From NCBI GenBank assembly GCA_018136815.1, contig CM030931.1, positions 8,106,550-8,170,549 of the forward strand: a DNA stretch of 64,000 nt, in the 5' to 3' direction. Source of the stretch: Isochrysis galbana. Taxonomy: Eukaryota; Haptophyta; Isochrysidales; Isochrysidaceae. Positions 40,303 through 50,898 of the stretch are shown in pieces. The notes beneath the pieces are model-generated. The model had not been told where the DNA came from, made no database searches, and saw only the letters and a list, made by a program, of their open reading frames with translations. The position numbers and the translations under genes are program-made. Each line of letters begins with the position of its first letter. Position 1 is the first letter of the stretch.

Positions 40303-43300
40303 ATGGAGTTCTTCGGCCGGCCCATCCTCAAAGAGTTCAAGGGTATGCACCGCACTGAGAGGCCGGAGGTCGGGGGGGAAGGGGAGAGGGAAGAGGGAGT
40401 GGGGGGGGGGGGGGCAACGATGGAAGAGGTCGGGGGGGGGGGGGAAGGGAGAAAGACACGGAGAGGCTGGAGGTGGAGGTGGAAGAGGGAAGAGGGAGGG
40501 CGGGGGGGAGGTTGGAGGGTGCGGAGAGGAGGGCGGCCCCCTTCTCACCTGGACAGCAAGAGCGGGCTGCTGGAACGTTACAGCTTCTCGCAGGCGCAGC
40601 GGACCGTTGTGCCCTCAGTATGCCCGAGCCACAATCGTCTCACGCGCGTACACTACCCGCATGAAGACCATCCACTGAGTGTCACCGATGCTCATAGGCC
40701 ATGGCCTCTTTGAAGGCAAGGTTATCGACTACGAACGCGGCTGCGGCTACCGCGTGCTATACGAGGATGGCGATACGGAATATCTGAAGCGTGAGTCACT
40801 CATGATGCTCTTCGACAAGACAGCCCGGCTCAAGAAAGAGAGGGAAAAGCCCGGAAGAGGCAGAACGGCGCGTGCCGAGCCTCTTATACCGGCAGCCTCC
40901 TGCCCTCCCCCTGCCATTCCATTCCATCCCTCAGCCACGGGAGGCTCCCGCACCTTTGACGAGTTTGTTAAGCGAGCCCGTGATGCCGCAAGACGGAAGC
41001 GCAAGCACACTGAACTGCAATCAAAGGCCGTTGCTCGTGCGCGTCTGCAGCCGCCGGCACCGCCAAAGGCTCGGGTGGTTGAGGAGGAGGCGCGGCTCCC
41101 ATTAATGAAGCCGCCACCATGGGCATTGCAAATCTCTCGCGAGGCCCGTTCTGTGCGCGTCGATGCTGAAAATACATGGGGGACCACCCCAGATATGCAT
41201 GACGATCTCACACTCTTCCATCTCGAGCTCCAATGGCTGTCACTGACCGCTGTGACAGTGAAATGGACGTATCCCCCGGCAACGCCTGGGAACTCTTCTT
41301 CTTGGATCGGCCTCTTTCCAGCCTCGTGTGTCACGTGGCAGTCAGAGTATGGGGAGGTCTCTAGTGGATCTGCGAAACTCGCTTTTCGCACAATCACACA
41401 GAACGTGAAGCAGGGCGCGGTCAAGTTTGGTGGGCGTGTTATCACATCAGCACCTGATGGTGAGTACGTGTTCACTCTCCAAAAGGATTACGGAGTCCGG
41501 TGAGGCGCACATTTGTCTATCCCCAAGCCTTGTGCCTCCATGGTCACGATTTTTGCAAATGTTGAGCATCAGCACGTGTAGCTGTGCTGTGGCATCACCG
41601 CAACAGCATCCATGGTGACACCAACAGCCGAATCATACTGTGCTCTGTCATGTTGCAGATGTGTTGCGGTTTCTGAGCGTTTCAGTATCAAAGACGGCAA
41701 GGTGATTGGATGCTTCGCTGGCACAGCGCTAGTTACTGAAGACGATGACGAGGTGCGCGCCTTCAGCCAAAGTGGAACGCATGCCGTGCTCGATTCGATT
41801 GAGCAGCTCGGCGCCCACACGGCTTGCGGGCTGAGCCAATTGCTGATTGTCTGGTCCCTGATCGGTGGTCATAGGTGGATCATAAACAGCGCCAGCGCGA
41901 CAAATGCCTTCAGTTGCTCGTGCAACGTAGCACATCTCGAGTAGGTGGCGAGGCAACGGAGGAGGAGGTCGACTCGCGCTGCTACTTCCCTCTGTGCTCC
42001 GTCGATGTCTGCTTGTCGCGCGAATATGACACGGCGCTGCTGAAGGCAGTGTACAGGATCGTCGACAAGGCGAGCACACAGCTCTCCTACCTGCTAATAT
42101 ATCTGCAACCCCGTGGTCGGCTTCATGCCATTCTAGCCACCCCAAAGGCTCAGGCTCCGCATCGCCCTGTCTCACACCTGCCGCATTGACTCTGGCCATC
42201 AGGAGTCGTACCTCGACTGGGGCCTTTCATCCGACTTTGAATCCGTCCAGGGAGCGGAGGAGCGCGGCGGGTATCACGTGCGCAATCGCCGCGAGGTCAT
42301 CCCCGCCGCAGGGGAGGAGGGTGTCATGCCACCTCGGCCAGATGGCAACTCTACAGGCGAAGCCCGTCCCAAAATGGTCCTCGGCCTAGGCGGAGGAGCC
42401 CTTGGCTCAGAGGGATATGGCGAGGCAACTATGGGATCCGTCCACCGCATCGGAATCGTTCTCCAGCATCTTAGAGAGCTGGTGCTCAGGGATGTATACC
42501 CGGACGGCTGGGGGCTGCTTTGGGACCTCGGCCCATGGTCCTCCTTTTTGGACGTCGGCTCTGGATACGGCAAGGTACGCCACTTCTAGAGCTGGGCAGT
42601 CCACTGCACAAGTCCGAAATGGACTCCCTGTCCTCGGTGCCTAGCGTGTGTTCAGTAGACCGGTCTCCTGATGTGCGCACTTTTTGCTAGCGGCCTTTGC
42701 GGAGATGTTTGGCGCGGGCGTCGCTCACGAGCGCTCAAGGCCACCCGTCGCCCGCTGTCGTCCTGATTGATCAGGTTGTTCTCCACCTCCGACTCCTTGC
42801 GGGCATGCATTCGTCTGTTGGCGTCGAATGCGTGCTCTCCCGTCACCAGATTGCCCTACGTGCCAAGCAATTGTGCGAGGTGGAGGCACTTGCATCAAGC
42901 TCGCTCCCTTCGCAAGCCCGCTCGAGCCGCAAGCGAGCATCGGCGCCCAAGGAAGAATGCAAAATCGGCATCACCGAGTCAGAAGCGTACTCACGGTCAC
43001 CCTCGTCCGCTAGCCTCGCATCGGCCGACATCGCTCCAAGTGGCAGCGGAGCTTGTGCTGGCGCGCAACACTGCGCAGAGGTGGACGTCGAGTCCGACGC
43101 TCCGACCGCACATTCTGCTACCTCAGCGTCGGGTACCACATCCCCAGACGATGTCGCCGGCTCACCTTCTTTAGGGGAATCCCTCGCACGATCCGAGGGA
43201 ACAGGACCAGCGACCAATGCACATATCGCTCACATGGACAAAGTGAATGTGCCTTTCGGCAGCACGAATAGATGCGCTGCGGGCAACACGGCGATCATCG

Positions 43301-43880
43301 GGGGAGGCATTGTCCCTGTGATTGACGAAGGGAAATTTGACGGCGTCGATTTTCGCCACTGTGACGTCACGGTCGAAGCCGCACTCACGTACACGCACAT
43401 ATACATCTTCGACTGGGTCTTTTCCAAGCCGACCTTGCGGAAGATGGCCAAGGTAAGCGCCCACGGACGCCGTGGATATTCCCACAAAGCATTGTGAGTA
43501 TCCTCGGGCGTTGGGTGCTCTCCGTCTCTCTTGCCCTCGAGGCCCTGCCGCCCCTCATCGCCCATTCTGTTTCCGAAAGCATGCCTTGAGCTGTCTTATG
43601 CATGCTCCAGAAGAGGCACGGGTGTTGCGCGCCGCGCCGCTTGTCCTCCACCGATATTCTGGCTCAACTCATTCCATTGTATGCGCACCTACAGTTGCTT
43701 CAGAACTCTCCCTTCTACGTTCTGGTGTCGTTCCGAAAGCCTGCTGAGTGGTGGAGTTACGGTCTCGTGAAAGCACAGCCTATTGCCAAGGTGCAAGGTT
43801 TCCGCACTACGGGCAATGAGTCCATGACGGCGTTCGTTTACATCAATCTAGAGAAGGTGCCCGGCCGCTCGACGTCGTAA
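40303..43880 (+). CDS. Tudor / SKICH-like / DOT1-like methyltransferase, seven exons
   Basis: Exons 40303-40342, 40698-41499, 41659-41752, 41875-42050, 42148-42574 (an acceptor at 42154 is equally in phase), 42775-43452 and 43611-43880 give about 828 residues with every phase consistent. Residues 1-55 (EFKGHGLFEGKVIDYERG then YRVLYEDGDTEYL) form a Tudor-like barrel that typically reads methylated histones. Residues about 190-300 (VTVKWTYPPATP, SSSWIGLFPASC) look like a SKICH-type beta-sandwich. Exon 5 ends in SSFLDVGSGYGK (about 503-513) and exon 6 continues VVLHLRLLAGMHSSVGVE, the class I SAM-binding motif I and post-I. Later come GVDFRHCDVT and THIYIFDWVFSKPTLRKMAK, as in DOT1-type domains, then VLVSFRKPAEWWSYGL. 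About 130 Ser-rich residues are inserted between. Histone-lysine methylation is the inferred role; substrate specificity (H3K79) is not shown by sequence. Confidence 0.72.
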
Positions 43881-44694
43881 GGGGGGCCGGCCTATGAGAG
43901 GCATTCGCATGCCGGCGATGAGCACCTTGGCATGATGTGATAACCTCGGGTGCAACATTGGAGTTGTGGCGCAATCCCTGTTATGCATGCATACGTTCTC
44001 ACCTTCGTGTGCCCCCTCACGCGCGTGTGGCACCTAAGGCGGTGGCGGCGATGCCTGGATGTGTTATTGTCCGGTGGTGATCCATTGGCCAATCATCGTA
44101 GCCGACGATGTGATTTGGAGCAGGGACTGCTACAAGATTGAGCGATAAGAACGATAGGCCAACTATAAAAAATCTGAGCAAACTAACCGCTACTTGCACG
44201 GCGTGAGGCAAAGTGTTTATGCTGTACTCCTAACTACCCATCCTAATCTACCACATCCCCTCCCCCCCATTCCCTTCTCGCGGAATCCCGGGGGAGGAGA
44301 GGTCGCGCACACTGCTTCGACCAGGGGCGTGAGAAAGGGGGGTAAGAGTGAATGATGCCGCTTTTCGAACGCTGTCATGCCCCGTTCGGGGCCGGCGTCC
44401 GGCAGAAGTCTTAATTCATTGTGCGTTGATTGTGGATATTACGGTATGATACGGTATGTTCCTTATATCTAGCGCCATCGCCGCCTGCGACAAAGAACAC
44501 ATAGGGCCAGGTCAGAGTTTCATGCGAAACTCATTTCGAAACTTGGGCCACTTATGTGGGGGGAAAACTTTCGCGAAATGTGGACCCCAAAATAGCCCAT
44601 TACGCGCAACTTGCGCGAAACTCCGGGGGGGGGGGGGGGCGAATCTGTCTGCGCATGCCGGCCGCCCACCCCCACCCAGCCGCCAAAGCTAATT
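43881..44694. other. intergenic
   Basis: Only short frames. A G-rich run lies at about 44622-44638 and CGCGAAA/TTTCGCG words occur around 44520-44615. No gene seen. Confidence 0.4.
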
Positions 44695-44820
44695 AAAACC
44701 TTATAATATTCTTACCGCACTTGCGGCGCATGGCGCATGGCGCATGGATGGACCCACTACCTTAATGCAGGACACTTTCTACACCCCCACTCCCCCGGCC
44801 CTTCCCCCCCCGCCATCAGC
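44695..44820 (+). repeat. AT-rich-tail end of the 755-759-bp retroposon
   Basis: AATATTCTTACCGCACTTGCGG through ACACTTTCTACACCCCCACTCCC to CCGCCATCAG matches the first 120 bp of 22329-23087. The remaining body is absent. Confidence 0.65.
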
Positions 44821-44862
44821 AAAAAACTATTGTTATAGTTATAGTTATAGTTTTAGCGATGT

Positions 44863-45262
44863 TGTATTCTTGCCCATTTGAAGGCTGGAGGCATGAATAT
44901 TCGTGTAAGGTACGCGCTCACAATAACAATTGAACAGTTCTCTGTGTTGCCACTGACGCACAAGACACACAGATTCGGATTCCCCATGGTCTCAAGTCCA
45001 GGTTTGCGGATTTTGGTCTCGAAATTTGCGATTCGAATTTTGTTTTTGTTTTTGCTGTTACTATAATTGTTGGCTCGTTTAAGGTAATAAACCGGCATGA
45101 CTTCGACTTCTCGTTCTGCAGTCGCTCTGCGAGACTCTCTCTCTATCTATATCTCCGTCCTCCTCTCCTCGGCCGACGGAGGGAAGTTTCGTCCAAAACA
45201 TTCTCCGGTCCCAAGATGTTCCGTGGGGGTCTCTCCGCGCTCCGCGAGGGAAGAGGGAAAGG
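44863..45262 (+). repeat. tRNA-like SINE-type repeat with extended 3' region
   Basis: It is the inverted partner of 54162-54540 with over 90% visible identity for most of its length: CATGAATATTCGTGTAAGGTAC, ACAGATTCGGATTCCCCATGG, TCTCAAGTCCAGG (B-box-like), CGAAATTTGCGATTCGAATT, a (GTTTTT)n run, then the CCGGTTTATTACCTT complement and GTCCAAAACATTCTCCGGTC. The core is shared with 29135-29260 and 61388-61480. Confidence 0.65.
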
Positions 45263-45360
45263 ACACGATCTCGCTCCGAGATCGGCCTCGCGCCCTCCCA
45301 CGCTGCCCCGCCGTGCCCTCGGTCCCTCGCCCACCCCCGCGGCAGGTTCTTCCGCTCGGC

Positions 45361-45711
45361 TGTCGGATCCAGAGTATTTCCACAATACTCTAGACGGATC
45401 CGATGGCTTGTGTGTCTTTTAACTTTAGGATGGGCATTGTTTCTTGAGGGGTGATCGCCGTTTACTTCGAGACTCTTCGTTGTGGCTTCGTTTCGGTTGG
45501 CTGCATTCTTCTCCGGACTCGTTTCTTTGATTGTGGCGACTGTTTACGTGAGTTTTCGGAGTGTCCCTTTGTTGACTGGGCGGTTTTGTGAGTGATGTGT
45601 GATCGTGGCTTGTGTCGCCATGTAGCGCGCGCGCTCTCTCTCTCTTTCTCAAGACTGTGCTCTATGCCCCTTGAGACTTGCCCCACGAACAAGCATTCGC
45701 TTGTTTCGACA
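45361..45711 (+). repeat. 5' LTR
   Basis: 351 bp, TG...CA, with 5-bp inverted ends TGTCG/CGACA. Confidence 0.92.
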
Positions 45712-46966
45712 GTTTGAAGACATCCCCCACTCACTTGCACGCCCTCGCCGCGCCTCGCCGCCCATTGCGCCGCGCACGAGCCCATTCATGTGCATTGCGC
45801 GCATGCCCGGCTGCACACCACTCGCTGTCCGACACCACCGGCCTGATGGGGTGAGCTTGGCTCGTCTCTTTGGCGCCGAGCGCGGTCAACCTGCCTTCCC
45901 TCGCCATTCCCCCACCCCTCGCCACGCCTCCGCCTCTCCAAGCCTCCGCTTTCCACCCTACTCACCATTCTTCCCATCTTCTTCATCTTCTCGCCTGCCC
46001 GTTGCCTTTCCCATATGTTGCTCCCTTCTCTCTTGGTGCTTGTTGGCTGAGCTCTTGCTAGCCTCAAGTTTTTAGGCTTTCTTTCTCTTGACTTCTTCCT
46101 CCTTGTCGTCCTCATTCTCATCAATCGGTTCGACGAAGATGGTTGTAGACAAGATGGCTTGATGTGTTGTTTGGTTCTGTGTTCCCGATCCCGACGTGCA
46201 GCTGCTTGCGTGTCCGTCCGTTCGCGTTGAGTGGGCTGTTGGGTCTCCCTCGCTTTCTGCCTTGTCCTTGAGCTTTCTCTCGAGCTTTCTCTCGATCTTG
46301 CTCTCGATCGCGCGTTCCTTTTCAGCGGCCTTCAGCCTCGGTCCCTTGGTCAATCCTCCTCCCTCGATTGCGTCATGTTTTGAGCCGTGTTTCTGTTCTT
46401 GTTCGTTCTCGATTTGGCTACGGCCACCCTTCATTCTCAGTCCGGCTATGCGCCACCCAGTTCGGCTATTTGCCTCCAGGTTCCAGGTTCTTGATTCTCG
46501 ATGATTCTTGTTTCATTCGGCTCTAAATATGATGTATTCAAGGTACTAGGTTGATCGGGGGTCGACGTTTATTGGTTTCTGTTGATGTTCTCGAGTTCCG
46601 TTTCAAGTTCAAGTTCAAAGATTTGAGAGAAGACTCGGTTCTTGGTTGATTCTTGGGATTCCTTGACTCCCTTGTCACGTTGTTTGTTCGGATTGTGAGC
46701 TACCGTGCGTTCGGAGTGTGTTCGTGTGCCCGTAACGTTCTCATTAGGGATGTGCGCCCCGAGTGAGACTTGTCTTCAAACCAACCATGTGTTCTTCATG
46801 TTGGTTTAACCCACTGAGTGCGCACACTCTTTGGGGTGAAAGGCAAGAGGGCCTCGTTCACTTGTGTTTGTTTGTGCATGTCAGACTTGTGTGTGCCTCA
46901 TGGGGACGCCTGTGAGTGTGCTGTACAAGTTTGACTCGCGCGGACGCTCGACATTTAGTCGGGGGG

Positions 46967-47317
46967 TGTCGGATCCAGAGTATTTCCACAATACTCTAGA
47001 CGGATCCGATGGCTTGTGTGTCTTTTGACTTTAGGATGGGCATTGTTTCTTGAGGGGTGATCGCCGTTTACTTCGAGACTCTTCGTTGTGGCTTCGTTTC
47101 GGTTGGCTGCATTCTTCTCCGGACTCGTTTCTTTGATTGTGGCGACTGTTTACGTGAGTTTTCGGAGTGTCCCTTTGTTGACTGGGCGGTTTTGTGAGTG
47201 ATGTGTGATCGTGGCTTGTGTCGCCATGTAGCGCGCGCGCTCTCTCTCTCTTTCTCAAGACTGTGCTCTATGCCCCTTGAGACTTGCCCCACGAACAAGC
47301 ATTCGCTTGTTTCGACA
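46967..47317 (+). repeat. 3' LTR
   Basis: It is the same length as the 5' LTR and nearly identical to it. Confidence 0.92.
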
Positions 47318-47975
47318 TCGGCGTGCCATCCGTCGCCTCCGGCCGTTATATTATTCCCCCCCCCGCGCGAGGTTCTTCTCCTCCGCGCGCGGTTCGTTTC
47401 CTCCGGCCGTCGTTCGTTCCTCCCCCCCCCGCGCGCACTGTCCCCCCCCCCCCCGCTTCCCCGCTTCGATTCCTCTCACGATTCCTTCGATGATTGCCTC
47501 CATCTCGTCCGTTCTTCGCAATTCTCGCGGAGGGGGCACCAACGTTTAACTTTAGTTTCGCCGCGGTTCCGGTAAAAGAAAGGAAGAACGAATGGCACGC
47601 GCCTCGCGCCTCGCGTCTTGTTTCGTCGCGCAGGGGGGGCCAGGGGCTGAGCCCCAGCTTCCACTGCCCCCTGAGCTGCCCTTGCTGGCCCCCTGGGAGC
47701 CCCCAAAGGGCCCCTGAGAGCAGGCCAGGGCGCGCCGCATGGCGACGCGCCGCAGGGACGACGAAGGGAGAGAGTGGAGAGACGAGAGGGAGAGGGGGGT
47801 TTTGCATCCCCACCGATGTGGAGGGGTGCATAGGTGTACGAATATGTATCTGTGGTCTGTGGCAACAACACGCAACACGCGCCAAGGTGCAAGGTGTACG
47901 GGCAGGTGCGCTGAGGGCTGTCGTGTTAGTACCGGAGTACCGGGCTAGTAGTGAGAGTAGTGGTACTAATGCTCA
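47318..47975. other. GC-rich repeat debris
   Basis: 47330-47470 is C-rich with CGCGCGAGGTTC-like repeats. 47640-47735 resembles the CAGCTTCCACTGCCCCCTGAGCTG body of the 755-759-bp retroposon family. No gene. Confidence 0.45.
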
Positions 47976-47980
47976 GTTAG

Positions 47981-48059
<79 letters not shown>
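47976..48059. repeat. (ATT)n microsatellite
   Basis: About 28 uninterrupted ATT/TTA triplets. Confidence 0.98.
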
Positions 48060-48060
<1 letters not shown>

Positions 48061-48076
48061 TTAGACCTTATATAAG

Positions 48077-48108
48077 TTAAAATAGAAAATAGTGTTTGAC
48101 CGCCCTAC
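48077..48108 (-). repeat. end of a TIR element related to the 6.58-kb transposon
   Basis: GTTAAAATAG...GTGTTTGACCGCCCTA matches the outer end of the right TIR at 9003-9028 (GTTAAAATAGCTGTTTGACTGCCCTA). A second, weaker end-like phrase, CTGTTTG...TTCGCCCTAC, lies at 48151-48194. Confidence 0.5.
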
Positions 48109-48194
48109 ACCCTATACCCTAACAGTAACAGTAATAGTAATAGTAAAAAAACTGTTTGACGCCGCGCTAAATTCATCCTGTTTGTTCGCCCTAC

Positions 48195-49086
48195 ATGTGA
48201 ACTCCGAGCACTGCACCGCTGCAACTTGACGGCGGGACGGCGGCGGCAACTTTCTTTTTTTGCCAGGGCTGGGGCGATTTCACCTCCGCCCAGGCAAAAC
48301 GCAGAACGCAGTCTAATCTTGTCACTTCTCACAGCGCTTATTCGGGAATCACACCGCAGTCTAAAATTGTGCACGGGGGCTGCTAGGGGCAGGTTCTTGT
48401 TTGCCGTCGTCCGCATTCGCACGTTTCCGGATGGGCCCGTCAGATCGAAGCTTGAAGAAGCTTCGCCCACCATCGCGCGTGCGCGGCCGACGGCGCGGGG
48501 GGGGAGGGGAGGGCTCGCGAGCTTGCGCCGAGGAGGAGCTCGTCTCGTGAGAGAAGCGGTTCGAAGGTTTGGACTTCTGCGTCTCTGCGCGGGGAGAAGA
48601 GGGGGGGCGCGCGTGGGGGGGGAAGGGGGCGCCCCCTTCGCTCCCGCCCCCTCCCCCCCGCGCGCGCCGGTGGCGTCGGAGAGCTTCGCGGGCGTGGAGA
48701 TACCGGTGGGGGAGGGGAAGAGCCTCGTGCGCTCCCCCCCCTCTCCTGCGTGGGGAGCTGTGGGGGAGAGTCCAGTCTCGCGCAGGATCTCGAGGCGACT
48801 TGAATGATCTTCCAAAGATTTCGAGGGGCTCTCATTCATGGTATCTGAGGTGGGTGGGGGTGGGGGGGGGCGGAAGGGAAGGCAGAGAGATTGAGAGGAG
48901 AGAGGAGAGAGAAGGAGAGAGAACGGGAGGAGGGTTCCCAGCTCTCTCTCTCTCCTCCCGGACGGGAGAGGAGAGAGCGAGCGAGGTTTCGCAGAGGAGG
49001 GGGAAGGCGCAAGGGGGGGAGGGGCGGGGAAGAAGGAGAGAGAGGGCGAGCGGGAGAGAGGGAGAAAGAGGGGGCCTCTGCTCGCG
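48195..49086. other. upstream region of the Lon-N-domain gene
   Basis: GC-rich with purine-rich tracts at 48590-48660 and 48850-49075. Long frames on both strands (48226-48807 plus, 48105-49115 minus) are Arg/Gly/Pro/Ser-rich and look like composition artefacts. Confidence 0.4.
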
Positions 49087-50898
49087 ATGGGCGCTGCTCG
49101 CGCGATGCTGCTCATGCTCGGCCACGCCGCCGCGTTTCAGCCCGTCGGCCACCTACCCGCCCTCCGTACGCCCCACGGGCCTCGCATGGTTGCCGGCGGC
49201 TCTCTCGATGGCGGAGGAGGAGATCTCGCTGGCGGTACTGACAGGAAGAGGAACGCGCAGCTCGAGAAGTTGCGTAAGATGTACGCGGCGCCGCACATCG
49301 TCTTCTCAGAGACCACCTTTTCCTCAGACACCGCCCCTCTCGAGCCGGAGACTAGCAACATGGGCCTCATCCCCGACCTGCACATCTTCAGCTCGGACAA
49401 GCCGCTTCTGCCGCACCATCAAGCCACCATCAACATCTGGCAGCCCGAGTACACACTCATGTTCTCGTCGCTGCTCACTCTTACTGAGCCCCACTATTAC
49501 TTGCACATCTTCCAACCCGACGACGACGAACCCGCAGCCGACGCCGACGAGAAGTCGGACGAGCAGGATTTGGCCGCCGAGCGGAAGGAGCCTCCTCTCA
49601 TTGGCACCCTCACGCGGGTGGTCTACCACAGGCGCGAGACAGACCAGCGACTCACTCTCGTGGTTCAGGGACTGGCGCGCGCCGTCATCACTCGCGCGAC
49701 GCAGCGCCAGCCCTACGTTCGCGCCGATGTGCAGCTCCTCCCAGACCATGAGTCGCTGCTAACTGCAGCATTTGCTGTGCGACGGTTCATTCGCACGAGC
49801 GCTGCGACACCTGCCGCATTCGCCGCCTCGAAACCGTCTTCGCGCAGGAAGCTGACAATGGCCGTCGCGGCGGCAGAGACCGAGTCCTGTTTTGCCTACG
49901 AGGCGCTCGGTCTCTCAATTGGCCCGACGGGCACCATTGCGTCGCTGAACCAGTTCAACGCTAGCGACGCGGCCCTCGGGGCAATGCAGCGCGCCAACCC
50001 CAACGTGAACGCCGAGGCAGTGATCCGCACGGTGCCCATGGGTCCTTCCACACAGTTTCCAATGGACTCAACCCAAAAGAGGTCTCGCGGGCGCGACCTC
50101 GACGACGAGGACGACGGCCAGTTCGAGGGCACGTGCGCGCTCGAGTTCCTCAAGGCGGCAGACCAAGAGGCGTCTGCTGCAAGTATCACGCTTAACTTTT
50201 CGGATGACGGCGAGAGTCGTGACGAGAAGGAGGCCGAGGAGGAGGCACGGACGACTCTGAATGCGCTTGAGGTGCAGCTCTGGCTGGAGCTCGATGATCT
50301 GGTGCTCGCGGTCAACAACTACTGGCGGGCTGCCCACCGGGGCCGTCAAATAAAGTTTCCCACTCAAATTCTCGGCCTCCTACCGCCGCCGCCTGATCTG
50401 GGCTGGCCATCAGACTTCCAGCCTGTCCACGAGCGCGCGAGGCTCATGCAAGTTTGGGGGAAGACGGGGAACCGTGGCGTCGATTGGGTATGGGGCAGGC
50501 CAATCTCATTTGTGCCTGTGGACAAATCATATCCTGATCGCCGTCGTGCAGAGCGGCTGTCATGGGTGGTGTGGCAAGTGATTGCTGGCGAGAGGATGAC
50601 CTTGACCTCAGATGACGGCTGGCACCTACAGGAGGTGCTTGACTCGCAGAGCACGGCCGACCGGCTGCGGCTGGCCCTTCTGCGCATGCGCACACTCAAG
50701 GCGGGGCTGGTCGAGGAGCCCGAGGAAGTGACGAACGAGCTTGAAAGGTTGTTCAATCAACCAAACCAGCCAACCCGCTCACGCAACCCCTCTGACGGCT
50801 TGCTTAAATCCGATGGGCCACTTAATCCGTCATACGGATGGCCCGCACCGTTCGAGGAACCGCGCAATCGGCCCGACGGCCCGCGTGAAATTCCGTGA
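49087..50898 (+). CDS. Lon N-terminal (substrate-binding) domain protein, plastid-targeted?
   Basis: An intronless frame of 603 residues. It begins MGAARAMLLMLGHAAAFQPV, a short hydrophobic signal followed by Ala-Phe-Gln-Pro, as in the ASAFAP-type cleavage site of secondary-plastid preproteins; basic residues follow. Residues about 85-235 (DLHIFSSDKPLLPHHQATINIWQPEYTLMF split by a spacer, then IGTLTRVVYHR and RLTLVVQGLARAVI) follow the Lon substrate-binding domain pattern: a P...L.IFEPRY strand, I/GT..., and the G..R..I segment. No AAA+ or protease domain follows. The C-terminal half is acidic (LDDEDDGQFEG), then helical (LWLELDDLVLAVNNYWR), and ends in a Gln/Pro/Asn-rich tail with repeated GLLKSDGPLNPS-like units. 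Such stand-alone domains occur in plastid and bacterial proteins; the function is unknown. Confidence 0.72.
   Translation: MGAARAMLLMLGHAAAFQPVGHLPALRTPHGPRMVAGGSLDGGGGDLAGGTDRKRNAQLEKLRKMYAAPHIVFSETTFSSDTAPLEPETSNMGLIPDLHIFSSDKPLLPHHQATINIWQPEYTLMFSSLLTLTEPHYYLHIFQPDDDEPAADADEKSDEQDLAAERKEPPLIGTLTRVVYHRRETDQRLTLVVQGLARAVITRATQRQPYVRADVQLLPDHESLLTAAFAVRRFIRTSAATPAAFAASKPSSRRKLTMAVAAAETESCFAYEALGLSIGPTGTIASLNQFNASDAALGAMQRANPNVNAEAVIRTVPMGPSTQFPMDSTQKRSRGRDLDDEDDGQFEGTCALEFLKAADQEASAASITLNFSDDGESRDEKEAEEEARTTLNALEVQLWLELDDLVLAVNNYWRAAHRGRQIKFPTQILGLLPPPPDLGWPSDFQPVHERARLMQVWGKTGNRGVDWVWGRPISFVPVDKSYPDRRRAERLSWVVWQVIAGERMTLTSDDGWHLQEVLDSQSTADRLRLALLRMRTLKAGLVEEPEEVTNELERLFNQPNQPTRSRNPSDGLLKSDGPLNPSYGWPAPFEEPRNRPDGPREIP

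Larger units (their letters stand above)
45361..47317 (+). mobile_element. non-coding LTR retrotransposon, 1957 bp
   Basis: Two 351-bp direct repeats (45361-45711 and 46967-47317) begin TGTCGGATCC and end GTTTCGACA. They differ by about one base, an A versus G in CTTTT(A/G)ACTTT. The element is flanked by TCGGC (45356-45360 and 47318-47322), a 5-bp target duplication. A purine run, GGGGGG, directly precedes the second LTR and may be the polypurine tract. The 1255-bp interior has no gag-pol frame, only short frames such as 46072-46434 (minus, Lys/Glu-rich). It is therefore a non-autonomous (LARD/TRIM-type) element, recent by LTR identity. It inserted into retroelement-like DNA. Confidence 0.92.

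Noticed and set aside
20653-48108. A giant 27-kb TIR element bounded by the GGGCGGTCAAA-like ends at 20653 and 48108
   Set aside because: The two ends face the right way, but they are diverged from each other beyond the first 15-50 bp, and the flanks do not share a target duplication (TG before the left end, TA after the right).
48105-48135. Telomere-like CCCTATACCCTAAC repeats
   Set aside because: Only two or three degenerate units occur, in the middle of the window, beside an ATT microsatellite.
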